Origin: Paraspadella gotoi
Taxonomy: Eukaryota; Chaetognatha
Assembly: GCA_051294375.1 (NCBI GenBank)
Contig: CM119266.1
Coordinates: 5,693,053-5,757,052 of the forward strand
Direction: 5' to 3'
Length of the DNA: 64,000 bases
Below the pieces are notes generated by a model that was not told where the DNA came from, searched no databases, and was given only the letters and a program-made list of their open reading frames with translations. Made by a program: the position numbers and the translations under genes. Positions 49,125 to 63,285 of this stretch are shown piece by piece (within the stretch, counting starts at the first letter, position 1; the number at the start of each line of letters is the position of its first letter).

Positions 49125-52100
49125 CTGGACATGAGCACATAAGAAGGGAAAGGGGGAAAAGAAAATTTATTTAGTTGACGCTAAACATATATCATATTTT
49201 TCAGGAACAAAAAAACCATTATTAATTTTTTTAAGATTAATATCATTTGGCAAAATTTCTATTTTTAATCAGTGAAGAAGAAAATTTGGACGCTCGTGAC
49301 AAATACTAATTAATGACGATTATATACAAATTACAAAAGGGTTGTTTCCGATCTCCAGATTAACTAGTTTACAAGTTTTATGTTATATTTCTTCTTTATT
49401 TGATTGGGACATTGCCCTCTCCATCTCCCTTTCAAAATAAGATTTCCAAGACCAACGGAAACCCAAGGTTCCGAAAGCAAAAATCCCGCCGCGGGAAACC
49501 AGAAAACCCAATAACTCGCCAAATTCGGCTAAAACAAACAAATACACGAAAAATATGGAGGAAAGATAAAGAATTCTGTAAAAAAATGCGAAAGAAAAAG
49601 GAAAATAAAAAACAAAGCCTCGTGTATATGGAGAGAGAAAGAAGCAAAGACGAAAAAAGAAGAAGCTATTCCCTTATTCCCAATTCAATCTCTTTCTCTA
49701 CGCGACCGTCGACACTTCTAGATGGCCGTTGCGTCGTTGTTCCATTACGCGGCCAGCGACGACGACGACCGGGCTATATGCGGAGGGGGACGCGTGTTCT
49801 AGATTGTACCGCCGGCTGATAGAATTAGAAATCAAAACTTGTTTCAACGCGGAGCGGAAGAGGAGGGGGGAGGAGGCAGTGACGCGGCTTGCAACTAGTG
49901 GCACGGGAGGAGCGAAGAGGAGGACGACCGGACGGCAGCTCTTCTTCTTTGCTTCCGTGCAGCGAGGAGGAGAAAAGCAGAGAAAGAAAAAAACCCCAAC
50001 GCGGACTGAGGAGAATGGAGAGAGAGAGAAGAGAAAAAGAGCAGAGAGACGCCATCTTCTGCTGGCCACTTTTTTCTCTCTGTGCCGGCAAGACCAACAA
50101 CAGCGCTGCTGCCTTCTTTCTTTTTCTCTCCTATCTCTCTCTCTCTTCTCTCTCTCCCCACAAAGCGCTTGCTCGCAACGACTAGTGTTTCAACCAATTA
50201 TTTCCTGTGTCAACAAATTGCACAACAGCAACAATGATGCCGCTGCCGCGCCTCCAGATTGAGCGTCCTTCTCTCTTATGGCCGAGGGGGCGAGAAGGGG
50301 GGGTGGCGAGCGAGAACGCGGCGTCCGCCCCAGGGGAAGAGCGAGAGATGGGGGGAGGCGGGATTTGGCGCGACGTTCGCAGGGGCGGCCGACGCCCGCA
50401 CAGACTCATTCTCCGGCGACGATTCATGCCGAGTAATACTGTGGGCGGCGGCGCGGCGCCTGGGAGGTAGCGGCGTCGGCGGTCGTCGTCGGGAAATGAT
50501 GGAATCGTTTATACTCGGCGCGATGAATGGCCGATGAGGCGTCAACGCGTTCTCTTTCCGGGGGGGGGGAGAGAGCAGAGAGAAAGAGAGAGAGGAGAGG
50601 AGACCGGGAAACGTGTTGTCCTGAGATGGGAGACGGAAATCGAATTCTATTCTTCTGTGCGCATTTCTCTGATTATCTACCGACTATTTTATAGTGGGTA
50701 GAAAAGATCGAGGCGGAAAATAGATAAACATCTGAGATGAGTTGTATGGACAATAACACATTCACAAGCGATTTATTGTTAATCACTTGGTCTGACAAAA
50801 TTAACGACTTACCGATTTCATATTAATTAATATTTAAAAGAAAAGTTTACTCAATTGAAGATGCATTAAATTTCGTCACAAGGTATTTTGCAGTAATCAC
50901 GGTGATTAGCAAATTTACATGTGCGTAAAATATCAAACTAAATAATGAATATGTAAAAATAAATGGTGATAAACATACCGTACTAAAATGACTCCACAAT
51001 AGTAGGCCTTCGCTAAGTTAACAGCGCGCTCACTAACAAGTATAATACGCTATTATCATATCCTGTCCTCAGTTCAATATCAAGTCTAAGAAAAGACTGA
51101 AAAATCCAGAATTTTTCGAGAGATTTCCCAGAAATCTACAAACCCCCCCTCCCCACGATGCTCTAGACGGGAAACGGGGATAGAAAATGGAACAAAACAA
51201 GTCCTCCCCCGATCCTCTCACATCAACCCACCCCAATCATCTCTCTCCTTTCTGTCAGACAGGGAAATGAATTGCGATGAATAAATGAGAATGTTGCACT
51301 CCGGTTTTTAAAAGGGAGGCTGCATAATTATGCAATCCTCCACAACGCGTCAGAGTGATGTGTGGCTGTCATTAAGCGCTCTCGACGGCGGAGTCCGAAA
51401 TGAGGAGGAAGGGAAGAGGGCGGTGAATTGCCCCCCCCTCATTCAACCCACGGCTAGATTAATTGGAGAAGGGGTTACGCTGGTCGATCGGCGGAGGTAT
51501 TTAAATAAGTTTTTTTGTTGTTGTTTAGGAGGGAAACAATTACAATTTTTTATACCTTATGATTACGATATGGTCTCAAAATAAATTTGAGTAGTTTAGA
51601 TTCTTTAGGTTCGAAACGGGTCAGGGTGGGAAAGGAATCGTCATTCAAGATTTTTTTGAAACGGGCAAGCGCCACAAGAACTTTAGTTGTCAGCTAATGC
51701 GCGACAATAAGAAAACTGCATTGACGCAATATTAAATATTTTTTATATTATAGTAAATTCTAGTAAATAGTTCAAATATATATACTTTAAACCAAACAAT
51801 ATTTTCGCAATGAACAAAATGCGCTCGTTTTTGTCCCCTCGTCCATAAGAATAGACAAGTTTGTATATTTCATTGTCGAAATCCAAACTCAGAGGGTTTA
51901 AAATAACTTTTAACAGGGCCGAAGTTGTGTAACCCGGAACCCAGAATTGTAAAAATATAATTATAACAGAATAATATTTCACCAGATAAAATAATTCTAT
52001 AATATAATTAAATTATAAAATTATTTTAGTATTACAAAACCATTTGCAAGAATTTAACCTACATTAGAAGAGAGAAAAAAACAGAGAGAAAGAGAGAAAC

Positions 52101-53779
52101 CAGTGTTTTGGTTTGTGTGTGAGAGAGAGAGAGAGAGAGAGAAAGGATAGGAGGGTAGTCGTGGGATGGAGTGTGGGTAGGCGAGATTTGAGTTGGACTT
52201 AATTCTATTAGGATCCGATACGAGGCTCCATTCCGAGAGGTATCAATGGCAAAGGCAGCCGCCGTTTTGCGGACGCCGTCAAATCGTGAGAGAAGAATTG
52301 AATGGGGAATGCTGTGCGGAGAAGGTGGCGGGGAGTCAGTGGGGGAAGGGGGAATGCGGGGAATGGTTGGCGGGGAGTCAGTTGGGGGAAAGGGCGGAAG
52401 ACAGTTTGAGGAAGGGGTATGGAGGAAAAGAGAAGAAAAATGATTACCTACATCCCTTGTCTTCAACTCCTTTAAGTAAAGTGATGGGAGAAACAAGTAT
52501 AAATAGAGAGGAGTATGAGGAAAGAGATTGCGAGAAAAAGTAAAAATTATGATATGATAAAGAAATAGCAGGTTGTGTGGGAGCGACGGGGCGGAGCGGG
52601 ATTAATGGCGAAGAAAAGAAAAGAAAACTTGAGTCTCGAATGAAAATCTTAGTAAGATGAAAACAAATCCCAAACACATTTCAACCCGAATTCAGTGAGA
52701 AATGTCGAAATTAACCGAGGACCTTTGTGTCTCAATCTTTCCATATTTTATACATTCATGAATCAAAGAGGGACACGAGCGAGCATTTAAGGCTGTACAT
52801 TAATATTTTAGGATATAAAACTTATTGGTATTTTTAGAAAATAAACGCCAAATCGGAGTGTATAATAATAATTTTTAGAGTTGTACTTATGTAGTTGTAA
52901 AATTGTATGAAACATCTAAAATGCACTACCAAACTACAAATAAGTAAAAATATTTTATCGAGTACAAGTATTTGCTTCTTGGCCAAAATAAAAGAACCTT
53001 TTTAAAATAGTGTGAGGGAGATGGAAAGATTGAGTATTCCTTTCTATCTCTCTCTCTCTCTTTCTCTCCTTTTCCCCCCTATCTCTCGTAGTGCATCTGC
53101 TTTCTCCGAGAACTCTCGTCCGCCCTCGGCCGTCCCGTGCGTGAAAAACGTCAAAAAAGTATTTTGTGGCTCTCTCTCTCTCTCTCTCCTCTTTCTCTCT
53201 CTCTCTCTCTCTCGCATTGGCCCCGGCTTTCGCGCGTTTTCAGCCTCCGCCTATTCTTTTCAATCTTCGTCTTTTCCGATTTATGCCTGCGAGGAGCGGG
53301 CGTAACCGATGGTTACGAGCTTTGCGGTTAAACGAAAAACTTGACTTTGATGGTTGTGTCTTGTGTGTGTGTTCTTGCCCTCTCTCTCTCTCTCTCTTAA
53401 CTTCTCTCTCTCTAAGGCATATTTTCACGCGTATCTTCCTTCACGACATCGGGTGGAAAGAGACTTCGCCCATTTGACGTTTCACGTCTTCGTTAGGGAT
53501 TGAATAATTTTTCTCCTTCACGGGTGATGCATGTATTTAGAATTTTTGTTTCAATATTTCAACTTGAATTTTAGTACGCCATTATTGTTGCGAATGTTGT
53601 ACACAAAGTAGAATTACTAGGGTCATTTCAGAAAACAAAACCCCCTTATCACCAACCCCCGTTGGATGATGGGGGTTTCTATCCACAGGTAACACGCCAA
53701 AATTAATACGATGTCAATTCTACAGTAATAATATCAAAAACAGTCGAGTACAGTTTTATCTCTACAGGGTGATACTCAC

Positions 53780-53868
53780 CGACTTGGCGTGACGTCGACT
53801 CCGCAGCCAGCGGACGAGGTTTTGACGACTTCGACCTCACCCGCCTTCGCTGCCCAGTGAAGCGCGGA
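53780..53868 (-). pseudogene. Copy B of SOWAH ankyrin exon 1, frame broken
   Basis: This corresponds to 26332-26246 of copy A, but is 89 nt long instead of 87, with one base lost in the VDVN segment and extra bases around the LVAGCG segment. The splice dinucleotides are kept. The changes look like the random single-base errors seen throughout copy B, so this may be a sequencing-error copy and not a true pseudogene. Confidence 0.7.
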
Positions 53869-56800
53869 CTGAAGGTGTGGGGGTTAAGGGGTTTAGGGAG
53901 GAAGGGGGAAAGATAAGGGCAGTGGCGATAAGGGTGTAGGAAACGTTAAAGAGAATGCGGAAAAATCGATTGCACGTTGAAAGTTGCGTGCGCTGAGCCA
54001 AGCAATAAAAAAGAGAGGGAGAAGAAATTAATGATTTCGGTTGCATTGTAGAAAACAAAGAAGACACATGGTTGCGTTGGAAGGCGGAGAAATAATGAAT
54101 GGTGCTAGAGGGAGAAAAAAAGGGATCGTGGCAAGCGGGGGGGGGGGACAGTTAAAAAAAAGGAGGAATTTTTTAGGCTTTGGAGGCCTCGACGTAAAAA
54201 AGTCGTTAAAAAACATTCGTGCTTTAATAAACGCCGCGTAAAAAAAGTTTTTTGATGCGAGGGAAAGAGATTGGAGGTGAGAAGCACGAGGGCGGGGCTG
54301 TAAGAGAAAAGCGCTTAAATGAGGAGAAACAAGGCATCTCAGAGGAAGTTTACGAGTTGTAGAATTAGAGAGATCGAAAGTAAGTAGTAAAACCAAGGAC
54401 CACCAAACAACGGAGCACAAAAAATTGTACGGAGAGAAGGAGAGAGAAAGCCGTTTAAACGGTTTAGGACCGCGGGCGAGAGAGTAGAGAGCAGAGGGAG
54501 AACAGAGAAAAGTTTTAAGCCTAGCGTACAATACCAAAGCATTCTGCAAAGAAACGGATTGACCCGTGGAACGAAACAAAAGACAAAAAAAAACAACAAA
54601 AAAACAAAAACAGAATAAAAAACACAAATAAGAAGGTCGGTTTCGTTTGAAGGCCTATGGATAAAACGCAGGTTCATTTGTTCGAATAAAATCGAGAAAA
54701 AACCAGTGAAACGAAAATCGCGTCAACACGGATCGTTGATTTATTTTGAAAGAGAAGAAAAAGGGGGGCAAGAGTATCCGTGAAAATATGAGTGAAAACG
54801 ACGGTGACAGCATGAAGCGCGTGAAGTGAGAGTTTTTGGAGCGAGAGAGAATCAAATGTCGTTCGCTGTGAATGAGAATGCGAACGAAAATTTCATCTTT
54901 TTTCTCAAACTTTTCATTTTGATCTTAAGTGACAAAAAAGACCCGTTGGTTAACTGCGAAAAATCACGATTCGATCTTTTCCCCCCCAAAAAAGGGCGCA
55001 GGAGGGGGTAGAAGTTCTAGGGAAAATCACTCTAAGGGGAGTTTAGACTTTGACACATTGTCTTCGCTCTGCCCGAAAAAACCGACGCTCTTTGGCGGGC
55101 TGCCGCGGGCGCCCCTTAACGAAAGATTAATGAAGGATTAGAGAGGCGGGACCCACACGGCATCCCTTCGACGGGCCCCCTTCACCACCGCTCACCAACA
55201 ATCCCGCCTCTTCACTCCGCCGCCGTGAAAAAATGGTTGTGAACAGAAAGAAACGAGTAGCCGGGATTTTGATGAATCGGGTGTTTGCGAGCGTGGGAAA
55301 GCGTCAAAGTTGTGTGACGAGGTTTTTTCCTTTTTGATCTTACTTGTTCTAATTTTTATTTGTATCAGGGTTTAGATAGAGAATAGCTTCTGTTTGGAAA
55401 TTACTTTAGATTTTATGATAGCTAAATTAGCACTTTTTGCGAAAATATGTGGAATTGGAAAGTTTCTTAAATCTATTACAAGTAGAAGATATAAAACAAG
55501 AAAAAAGTAAAACGTCCCACATGGCGATGAGAACCATTATTATATTTGTTGTGAAAGAGGAATTCAAAATGTAGTTTTAACAAAAGCTTAGAACATGAGG
55601 GAGTCCAGTCAAAAAATGTTCCTCACCCCAAGTAGTAATAAAAAGTAGGTGGATAGGAAATAGAGAGATGACCGGAACGAGAGGAGACACGCCCCAAAAG
55701 AAAATAAAAGAAAGAAAACGTGAAAAACCTCACTTCCTTCTCGGGCGCAACCTCGCCTTTCCCTCGCGTTACGATTCTCCGTCGCTTCTTTCGGAAGCCA
55801 ATCCGCGTTGGAGGAGACAGAGAAGGCGAGGATGTGATTTCTAACGCCCGGGGAAAGTATTTGTTTGAATATTGTTTGAATATCACGAGTGTTTGTGAAT
55901 TTATGCATCGTTCTCGCTCTTAGGCAACGGGAGTGGGGGGGGGGGAACGAAATAACTGAGAAAAGCCGAAACTTTGTGTTTTGGTCACGTGATTTTCGAA
56001 TTATTCATTGTTTGTTTTTTCGTTTATTAGGTCGAAGGTTTTTGAGGCCGACTTAAACTCGTATGAACTTTTTTTTATACATTTTTTTTTAAATCTCATT
56101 TCCTCGAAACGAGTGACTTTTTTCGCTTCTGTTTAAAACCTTGAACAATTAAAGGGACTTGTTTTTTTGGGGATTGAAAGTCTGTCGAATCAACTTTGCC
56201 TAACGCCCTCTCTCTCTCTCCCTCTCTTAAAATATTAATAAAAAAAAGCAATCTAATCTGTACCATTCGTTGTTCGGTTCTCGTGTTAGCAGTTCGTTGA
56301 CATGGCCTCGGCCAAAAGTAAAAAACCGATATTTAAGCCAAAAACCGAAACAAAAAAAAAGAAAAAGGTGAGAACGCCCCTCTCACGCGCCAAGGATCCT
56401 CTGATCTACCAAAGAGGCGGCGAATTCCGATTTAATTTTCCGCGCCCAATTTCAGTTTCTGTCGCGCTTAACGACCCGGCCAAAATTTTTTTTTTTCTCT
56501 AAAAATCTTCGAGATTAGTATCAAAGAAAATTCCCGACCGCAGGGGAGATGATTGCGAGGGGTAGTTGCGAGGATGGTGAGGGGAAGGGGGTGAGGCGAG
56601 GGGAAGATGCGGCTTGAAGGATTGGGGAGCATCGACCCCAATGTCAAAAGTCGAACCGGAGAGATCGACCAGAGGGAGCTGGGGAAAGGAGAGGCGTCTG
56701 AGGGAGGAGCGGGGAGAGAGGAAAGAGAGAGGCTGACAAAAACATTTTTGAAGAGCGACGAGGAATGAAAGCTGGAAATGTCACTCATTGTCAAGAATCG

Positions 56801-59800
56801 AGGACGAAGATTCGATGATTGTTGGGATGAGAGAGAGAGATGCGAAATAGATGCGAAAATAAATCGGTGAAAATCGTACGAAGAGCGTAATGACATATGA
56901 TTACTGCGTCTTCACACTTTTGTATTTACGAAATCTAAATGACCGATAAATGGAAGTATCACGGGGGGGGGAGATGGTTAATATCTCATATCTTTCCTCC
57001 CAGAAGAACGGAAATACACAGGAAGCCGAGGCAGAGGGGTGCTTAAAAGTTTGGAAGAATTTGAGCAAACATTACCCAGAGAGATGCGGAAAACATCTTT
57101 CTCCCAAAACTGCTCGGGCTCGTATCGCGTATCATCCGCTTCGTGCTCTTTTAGCTCCGTTCGCAACAACCTCAAACATCATGTTCCTCATTTCCATCGT
57201 CCGAGATTGTAAAACCAACAATAAAATCCGCTACTATACACGTTTTTCATCTGTAAATATCTCCGAAAAAAAAAAAAGAGAGAATAATTTGTCTTGATTA
57301 AATTTTTTACAAAATATATTCCAATTCGTGTCTTTTAAAACTGAAATTTTGAGTTTTGGATTAAAAGCACGATTTAATAAAAATAACAAAAAGAAAGATT
57401 ACGGATATTTTAAAAACGCCGGCTTTAGCTATAAACCATAGTAAAGAAAATTATTTGATAACTAATATTCAAATGTTTTAAACAGTTACTAAATTTCTTA
57501 CATTAATACATCGATATACAAAATATTTCCTTAAAACGCTCTGCGCGACCTGTAAAGCGACATCTGTAGCTGTATCGAATATGTCTGACATTGTGTTTTT
57601 GCTGGAGCGTTCCTCTGAGACTTGGAAATATCGTCTTTCAAAAAGGCCGATACAATTTCATTAAATGCGAAGGCGGCCTGGCTCTGGGAGACAAGATGAT
57701 TTTTCCAGACGTCCAAAAATCTATTTTTAGAATGAAATGTAAGGTAAAGCCTTTAAGACAGAAACAGTTGTGTAAACAAAGAAAGCGTTTATTCATATAT
57801 AATTTTTATAGAATTAAAAAATATCCCGGGAAATTTACGAAGAATAAAACCGAAGCAATTTACTCTTACTTAAACCACTTGACCTCCTCTGGATAAATAA
57901 TAGAGAGAAAGATAGATTTTCAATAACAAAAAAGGTTCATAAAAGGCAGAGATATAGAGTTCTTCTCTTTCTCTCAAATGACCGCCAACTAAAGGACTCC
58001 AAGCATTATTTGACCCAGAAATTGAAAGAAGTCGGTATCAAACTGCGGGCCGAGAGTGAAGAATTCTGATTAGTTGTTATTCGTGAAATGTGATATTCAC
58101 TTCAAGACGGCGGTTCTGAGAAAAAACATAAGTCGATAGAGTTGAATCTCGGTGTTAAAATCAAGATTTATATTATATTCGATACAATCTGGTTTAAGAC
58201 AGTTCAGAAATACACTTGCATGTACGTTCACTACTCGATACAAATACCATTATTAGATTTAATAATACGTCTTAGATAATTACAGCCGGACGGGAAAAAG
58301 GCCTATTAAATGCATCTTGACTAAAAGAAACGCTATCGCCATCACAGCGACACAAAATCGATAACAATTCATCGAGAATGAAATTAATCCTTTCATGGAA
58401 GCATCTAGCAACACATAAATGAAAACCCAAAAAAACATCGGTGTAGTGACATGAGGAACGTATTATGTCTCCAATTATCACTCTCCTTCTCTCTCCAGAA
58501 TAGAATCACCGAATCACCAAGAGGAATAAAAACCGAAACTTGCGAGCCGAACGTAACCCGACTAACCAGAACAATGAAAGAGAGGAATTCGTTGGGTGAC
58601 TTAAGGCGGAATAAGGTCGTTCAAAATGATTCTTGCATTGTCCGTGTTAACCGGGGCGCCCGGCTTTTATTTTTCTCTTTCATTTAAATTTCTTCACGCC
58701 ACACAGTTTTTCTCTCTCTCTCTTCCCGGACCGGAGGTTTAATCTAAGAATAATAGGCGGCTGGCAACATCACAAGATTGAAAAACAGAAGGGGATGCGA
58801 AAGCGCGGGATTTTTTTCTTTCCTTCGTTTTCGATTCGACGATCTGGATGTTTTGTGTTGGGTATAGAACTCGAATTCGCCATCGGCGAGGGAGAAGATA
58901 ATGTGTGGATTATAAAAGAACAACTGCTTGAACATTGAGGTTCTCTTTATTTTATGTGGGGTTGGGAAAAAAACTGAAAATAAAACGTGAATCAGAAATA
59001 ATATAATTAGATGATTAATGAAAACATTTTAAATGGTCTGTTTAAAGCTTCCAAAAGAAAAAAGGAATCTATTAAAATCGCGTCAATCACAAACGACCGA
59101 CAGTTCCTCAATCACAAAACGACGTCAGTTCACAAAGAGAAACAAAAAAAACCTTAAACATTTCCTCCTTTCAATTAATTCCGACTTTTTCTTGACAAAA
59201 AAAAAAAAGAGAAAACGGACCCCGCCAGGTTGAGCGAGAGGCCAATTTTCGGGAGGAGAAAATTGTCCCCCCAGTTGCCAGAAAAATGTGCCGCAATTCC
59301 TCGAGGCGAGAACAAGATCATTTTCTTATTTCCTCCCGAATTCTTGCTTCGGCAATCAATTTTTCGGGGACATGCGGCGTCAACTGCTTGTTCTCTTCTT
59401 TGCCTCGTTTGGGGAGAGAGAGAGAGAGAATAGTTTGCGCGCAATTCTAAAACGAAAGGGAAGAATCGAATGGAAAGAAAAAAATTCTTTTCATCTTTGA
59501 GGAAACAAAGAAAACGATTACCAACACTCCTTTCCCCCTCGCCCCCTTCACCACCAGCAGAGAAGAAACTTCCACGGTCGAGAAAATCGAGGGGAAAATA
59601 TGACAGTAACCGCCTTTGCGTCCAGTGAACCGCAAGGGTCAAAGGGTCTTCGCGGCGCAGAAGTAATTCACGTCAAAAAACCGTTACTGGATAAAAAAAA
59701 GATCTGGAAAAAATATTAAAAAGCTCGCACGCGTCTGCTATTATTATAAAACATTCCAATTATTTATAATCATTTATACTAAATAATATATAAAAGCCGA

Positions 59801-62800
59801 GTGAAAACAAACCCAAGTTCCCGATGCGCGTGCAGCGGGTCGTCCGAGAAGACTTTCCAACGTCAAGAAAATCGGTTCCAGTCGAGAGAGGAGAAGAGAG
59901 AGAGAGATATGAGAGAAGAGAAGAGAGACCCTCGCGATAAAAAATCCTCCCGACCCGAGTTCACGGATCAATTACTATCTCTTCTCGCGGCTCCTCGGCG
60001 ATGATTGATCGGGGAGGTTGGCGGCTCCGGCAGCGCGCGGCGGGGCAGAGAAGCGCCTGGATACGGCGCGCAGGCAGCAAAGACGAGCGGCCAGGGCGGC
60101 GCCCCTTTTTTCCTCTGACCGGAATCTCTCCAGAGGCCGCGAGGGGGCGACGATTTACGATGCGAGAGAAGAGAGGGGAGGCGTTGGCCCTATCGAATAC
60201 CGTTCGGCCAATAGGGGGGGGGGGACTGTGGCGGGACAGAATTAGGCGATGGCGATGCGGGGAGAAAAGAGGAGAGAGATAGGGGAATGTTTTATGATAT
60301 TGGCTACAAACTGATTTTATTGCCGAGGAGCCTCTCGCATTATCCCTGTCGCGGATGTTAAATCGGTTGACGGGGAGTCATCGAGCTCGCTGACAAGGAC
60401 CCACCCACCTCGACCGAATCGAAAAATCGATCCATTGATCGGCTTAATTGAAGGATTTGGTACGAGGGATGATTATTTCAAAGTCATTTTAATATTATCA
60501 TTATATAAAAAATAGAGTGTCAAAAGTGGACTCAAAATCGTGAATAGGGAGGACAAAAATTTATAAGCGCCAGCGACGCTAAGTCTATTACTTTAAGCAT
60601 AAGAAATAAATTGACATTTTATATAAAAATAATACTAATTGCAACAAATTTTAAAACGGTAACCAAAAAAAATTCGACCAAACAGCTATAAAGTTCAAAA
60701 CCAAACAGGAAAAAACTCGATAGAGGCAACAGAGAGATCAACCTTCGAAATAAAAAAAGAATTCTGAACGAATTGAACAAAAAAAAAAGTCGCTCATCTT
60801 GCTCGCGGGAATAAGGCGCATGATTCACTGTTCGGCAAGCCGCGATACGACAGCCTTGTTGCGTGTCACACACGGCGTGCTCTCTCCTCTCTCTCTCTCT
60901 CATCTCGATTGTCCCTCTTCACATTCGCGGCCGTTCTGTTTCAGCTTGGAAAGATCGATGTGAAACAATCCGAGATGGGACACGCAAAATTAGGAAACAG
61001 CTTTCCCCACGCCTCCCGACTTGCCCACTTTCAACCACACTCCGTCGGCAAAAAAAACGCCCCCCTCCCCCTTTTTCTCCAAAACTTCTTTCACGACACC
61101 TTCCACCTTCGCACAATTTCTCACACACCCTCCTCACAACCCCCCCCTTCATTAGATTTAAACGAAATCCTTAATCCCTCCTTTCGCCGACCGAGAGAAG
61201 AACCGATTTTTTTTTTCATCCGATTTGAGAGAACGAATTTATTTAGCTTCACATTCGGCTCGGTTTTAAATATAAACATTGTTACATTCATTATGTCATA
61301 TTAAAATAAAATATAAACAAGTCGCAGGAAAGAAACGTGGAGACGCTCTATGGTTTTGAAATCGCGATCGTCGTTCATCGCTTTTCATCATCGTTCGTCG
61401 TGGCGGCAGAGGGAAAAGCATATTGTCAACAGAATCTTTCCACTAATGGAGAGCCCTTGCCTCCGCGTCTATATCCTTGTATTTTGGGAAAAGAAAAAAA
61501 AAAAGAAGAAAAAGAAAGAAAAAGGAAACCTTCCTTTCCTCCGCCTCTTCTTCCTTTTTCCTCCTCCTCCTTGCGCCTTTGTTTGGGAACCCGCCACTAA
61601 CTTCGACGTCGGCGCCGTCGAAGCGGAAAAATGGAGGCCGCCCACGCCCCCCCTCTCCCCACGTCTTTTTTAGCGCGCGCGAGAGAGTAAAAGGGGAAGG
61701 TAAGAGTTGGGGGCGAGGGTTGAGGGTTTAAAAACGCCGTCTTGTCCAAGGCTGGGGGTATCTTAGCGAGGATTTATCGCGGATGAAGAATTAAAAAAAG
61801 CGGAGAGAGATGGGCACGCGAAAAGGAGAGAGATGGGAGTGAAAATGAAAGCGCGACGACTTTTAAATCCTCTCGTTTAAATAAAAATGAAAAAAAGGCT
61901 GAAGGGGGTTGGGGGAGAGAGAGAAGAAGGGGGAGAGAGAAAAGCGTTTGCTTCGAAGTCGGAAGCGGAAAAGGGTCATTTTTCAGGTCAAACTGAACTG
62001 CAACTTCTATGGAACAGGCGAGATCAGGAACTATTTAAAATGACGACCGAAAATCGAAAAAAAAGGAACAAATTGTAAAACTGGACAAATATTCATCCGA
62101 AAAGACAATACGGTATTTTTTTGAATGGAGAAAACTGAGATTAGAATGACAAAGTAAAATGACTAAATTTCCTTTCGTTATCGTTGACAAGAATTTCACC
62201 GAGCACATTTGTCAGAATATAACATAGTAGCAATCACAAGGTTGTAGAAGTGCGAGTGTCAATTCTTCTCTCTCCTCCATCGGCGCTTTAAACGAGGTTC
62301 GTCGTTGTGTCGTTCATTTTCCACAAAATCGACGAGATGTTTGATTACAAGAAAAAACAAACAAAAACGAAAAGAGGGGATGATTCGGCGAATACGCGAA
62401 AAGAGGGATTAGACAGTAGAAAAGCTGCGAAAAATCCATAGGAGAGAGGAGAGAGAAGAGGATCAGGAGAGAGAGAGAGAGAGCAGAAAGAGAGACAGAG
62501 AAGAAAATGAAGGAAGGGGTTTAGCGTGTCGGAAAAGTAAAGGTAGGGTCTGATAATTCGGCGTCTGCGAAAGATCATGTAAACTCCAAAAGGGACGGGC
62601 AAACACGTACGAACGAACGAGGGTAAGAAAAACAAAGTGAAAGAGAAAAGCGGGTAAGGAAAGAGAAGGGGAATGCGCTGATGTGTATTTTTAATCCGCG
62701 CGGTCTTTGCCAAACATCTTACAACAAGAGGGGGCGAAGGAAAGGAATCAGAGGGGCGGGAACATTTTCGGGCCTCGAAAGCAAAAAAAATTTCATTACT

Positions 62801-63047
62801 CCGCTATGTTAGGCAATTCGGCCGCCGTATTTAGTTGAGAGGCTAATAAATTTGATATAAAGATAAAAGCAAAAAAATTAAAATTGGTACTTACGTACTG
62901 ATTTCGCGCGAAATAGTTTCGAAGGCGAAATTGTTTTAGGGAGGAAAAAAAAATTGAGGAGAAGTAATTAATTTAATAAGCTGTAGTTTGTGACAATCAA
63001 CTATTCAAACCGCCACGGACAATCACGGAAATATTTCCTTTGCGGGA

Positions 63048-63252
63048 GTCCTCTAAAAAGGATGAAAGGAAGGAGAAGGAGAGAGGAGAGAGAGAGAGAG
63101 AGAGAGAAACGATATGAAAGGGGGGGGAGCGTTTGAGCCTCCCCTCTTAAAGGGCACGAGTTAATTTCCGGCGCGGCTCTTGGCTCGCGACGCCGATCGC
63201 GTGCCTTTTCCTTTTCACTTTATCTTTGCCTCTCTCTCTCTCTCTCTCGTCT

Positions 63253-63285
<33 letters not shown>

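Larger units (their letters stand above)
40919..63047. repeat. Copy B of the direct repeat, rich in single-base indels
   Basis: This is 22,129 nt against 20,924 nt for the matching part of copy A, a net gain of about 1.2 kb (5.8%) made of scattered one- to three-base insertions and homopolymer changes, equally in exons and introns. That pattern fits uncorrected insertion-prone long reads better than evolutionary divergence, which would give mostly substitutions and would spare exons. It is bounded on the left by 25 N and on the right by an inverted copy of the 39-40 kb sequence. Confidence 0.85.
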
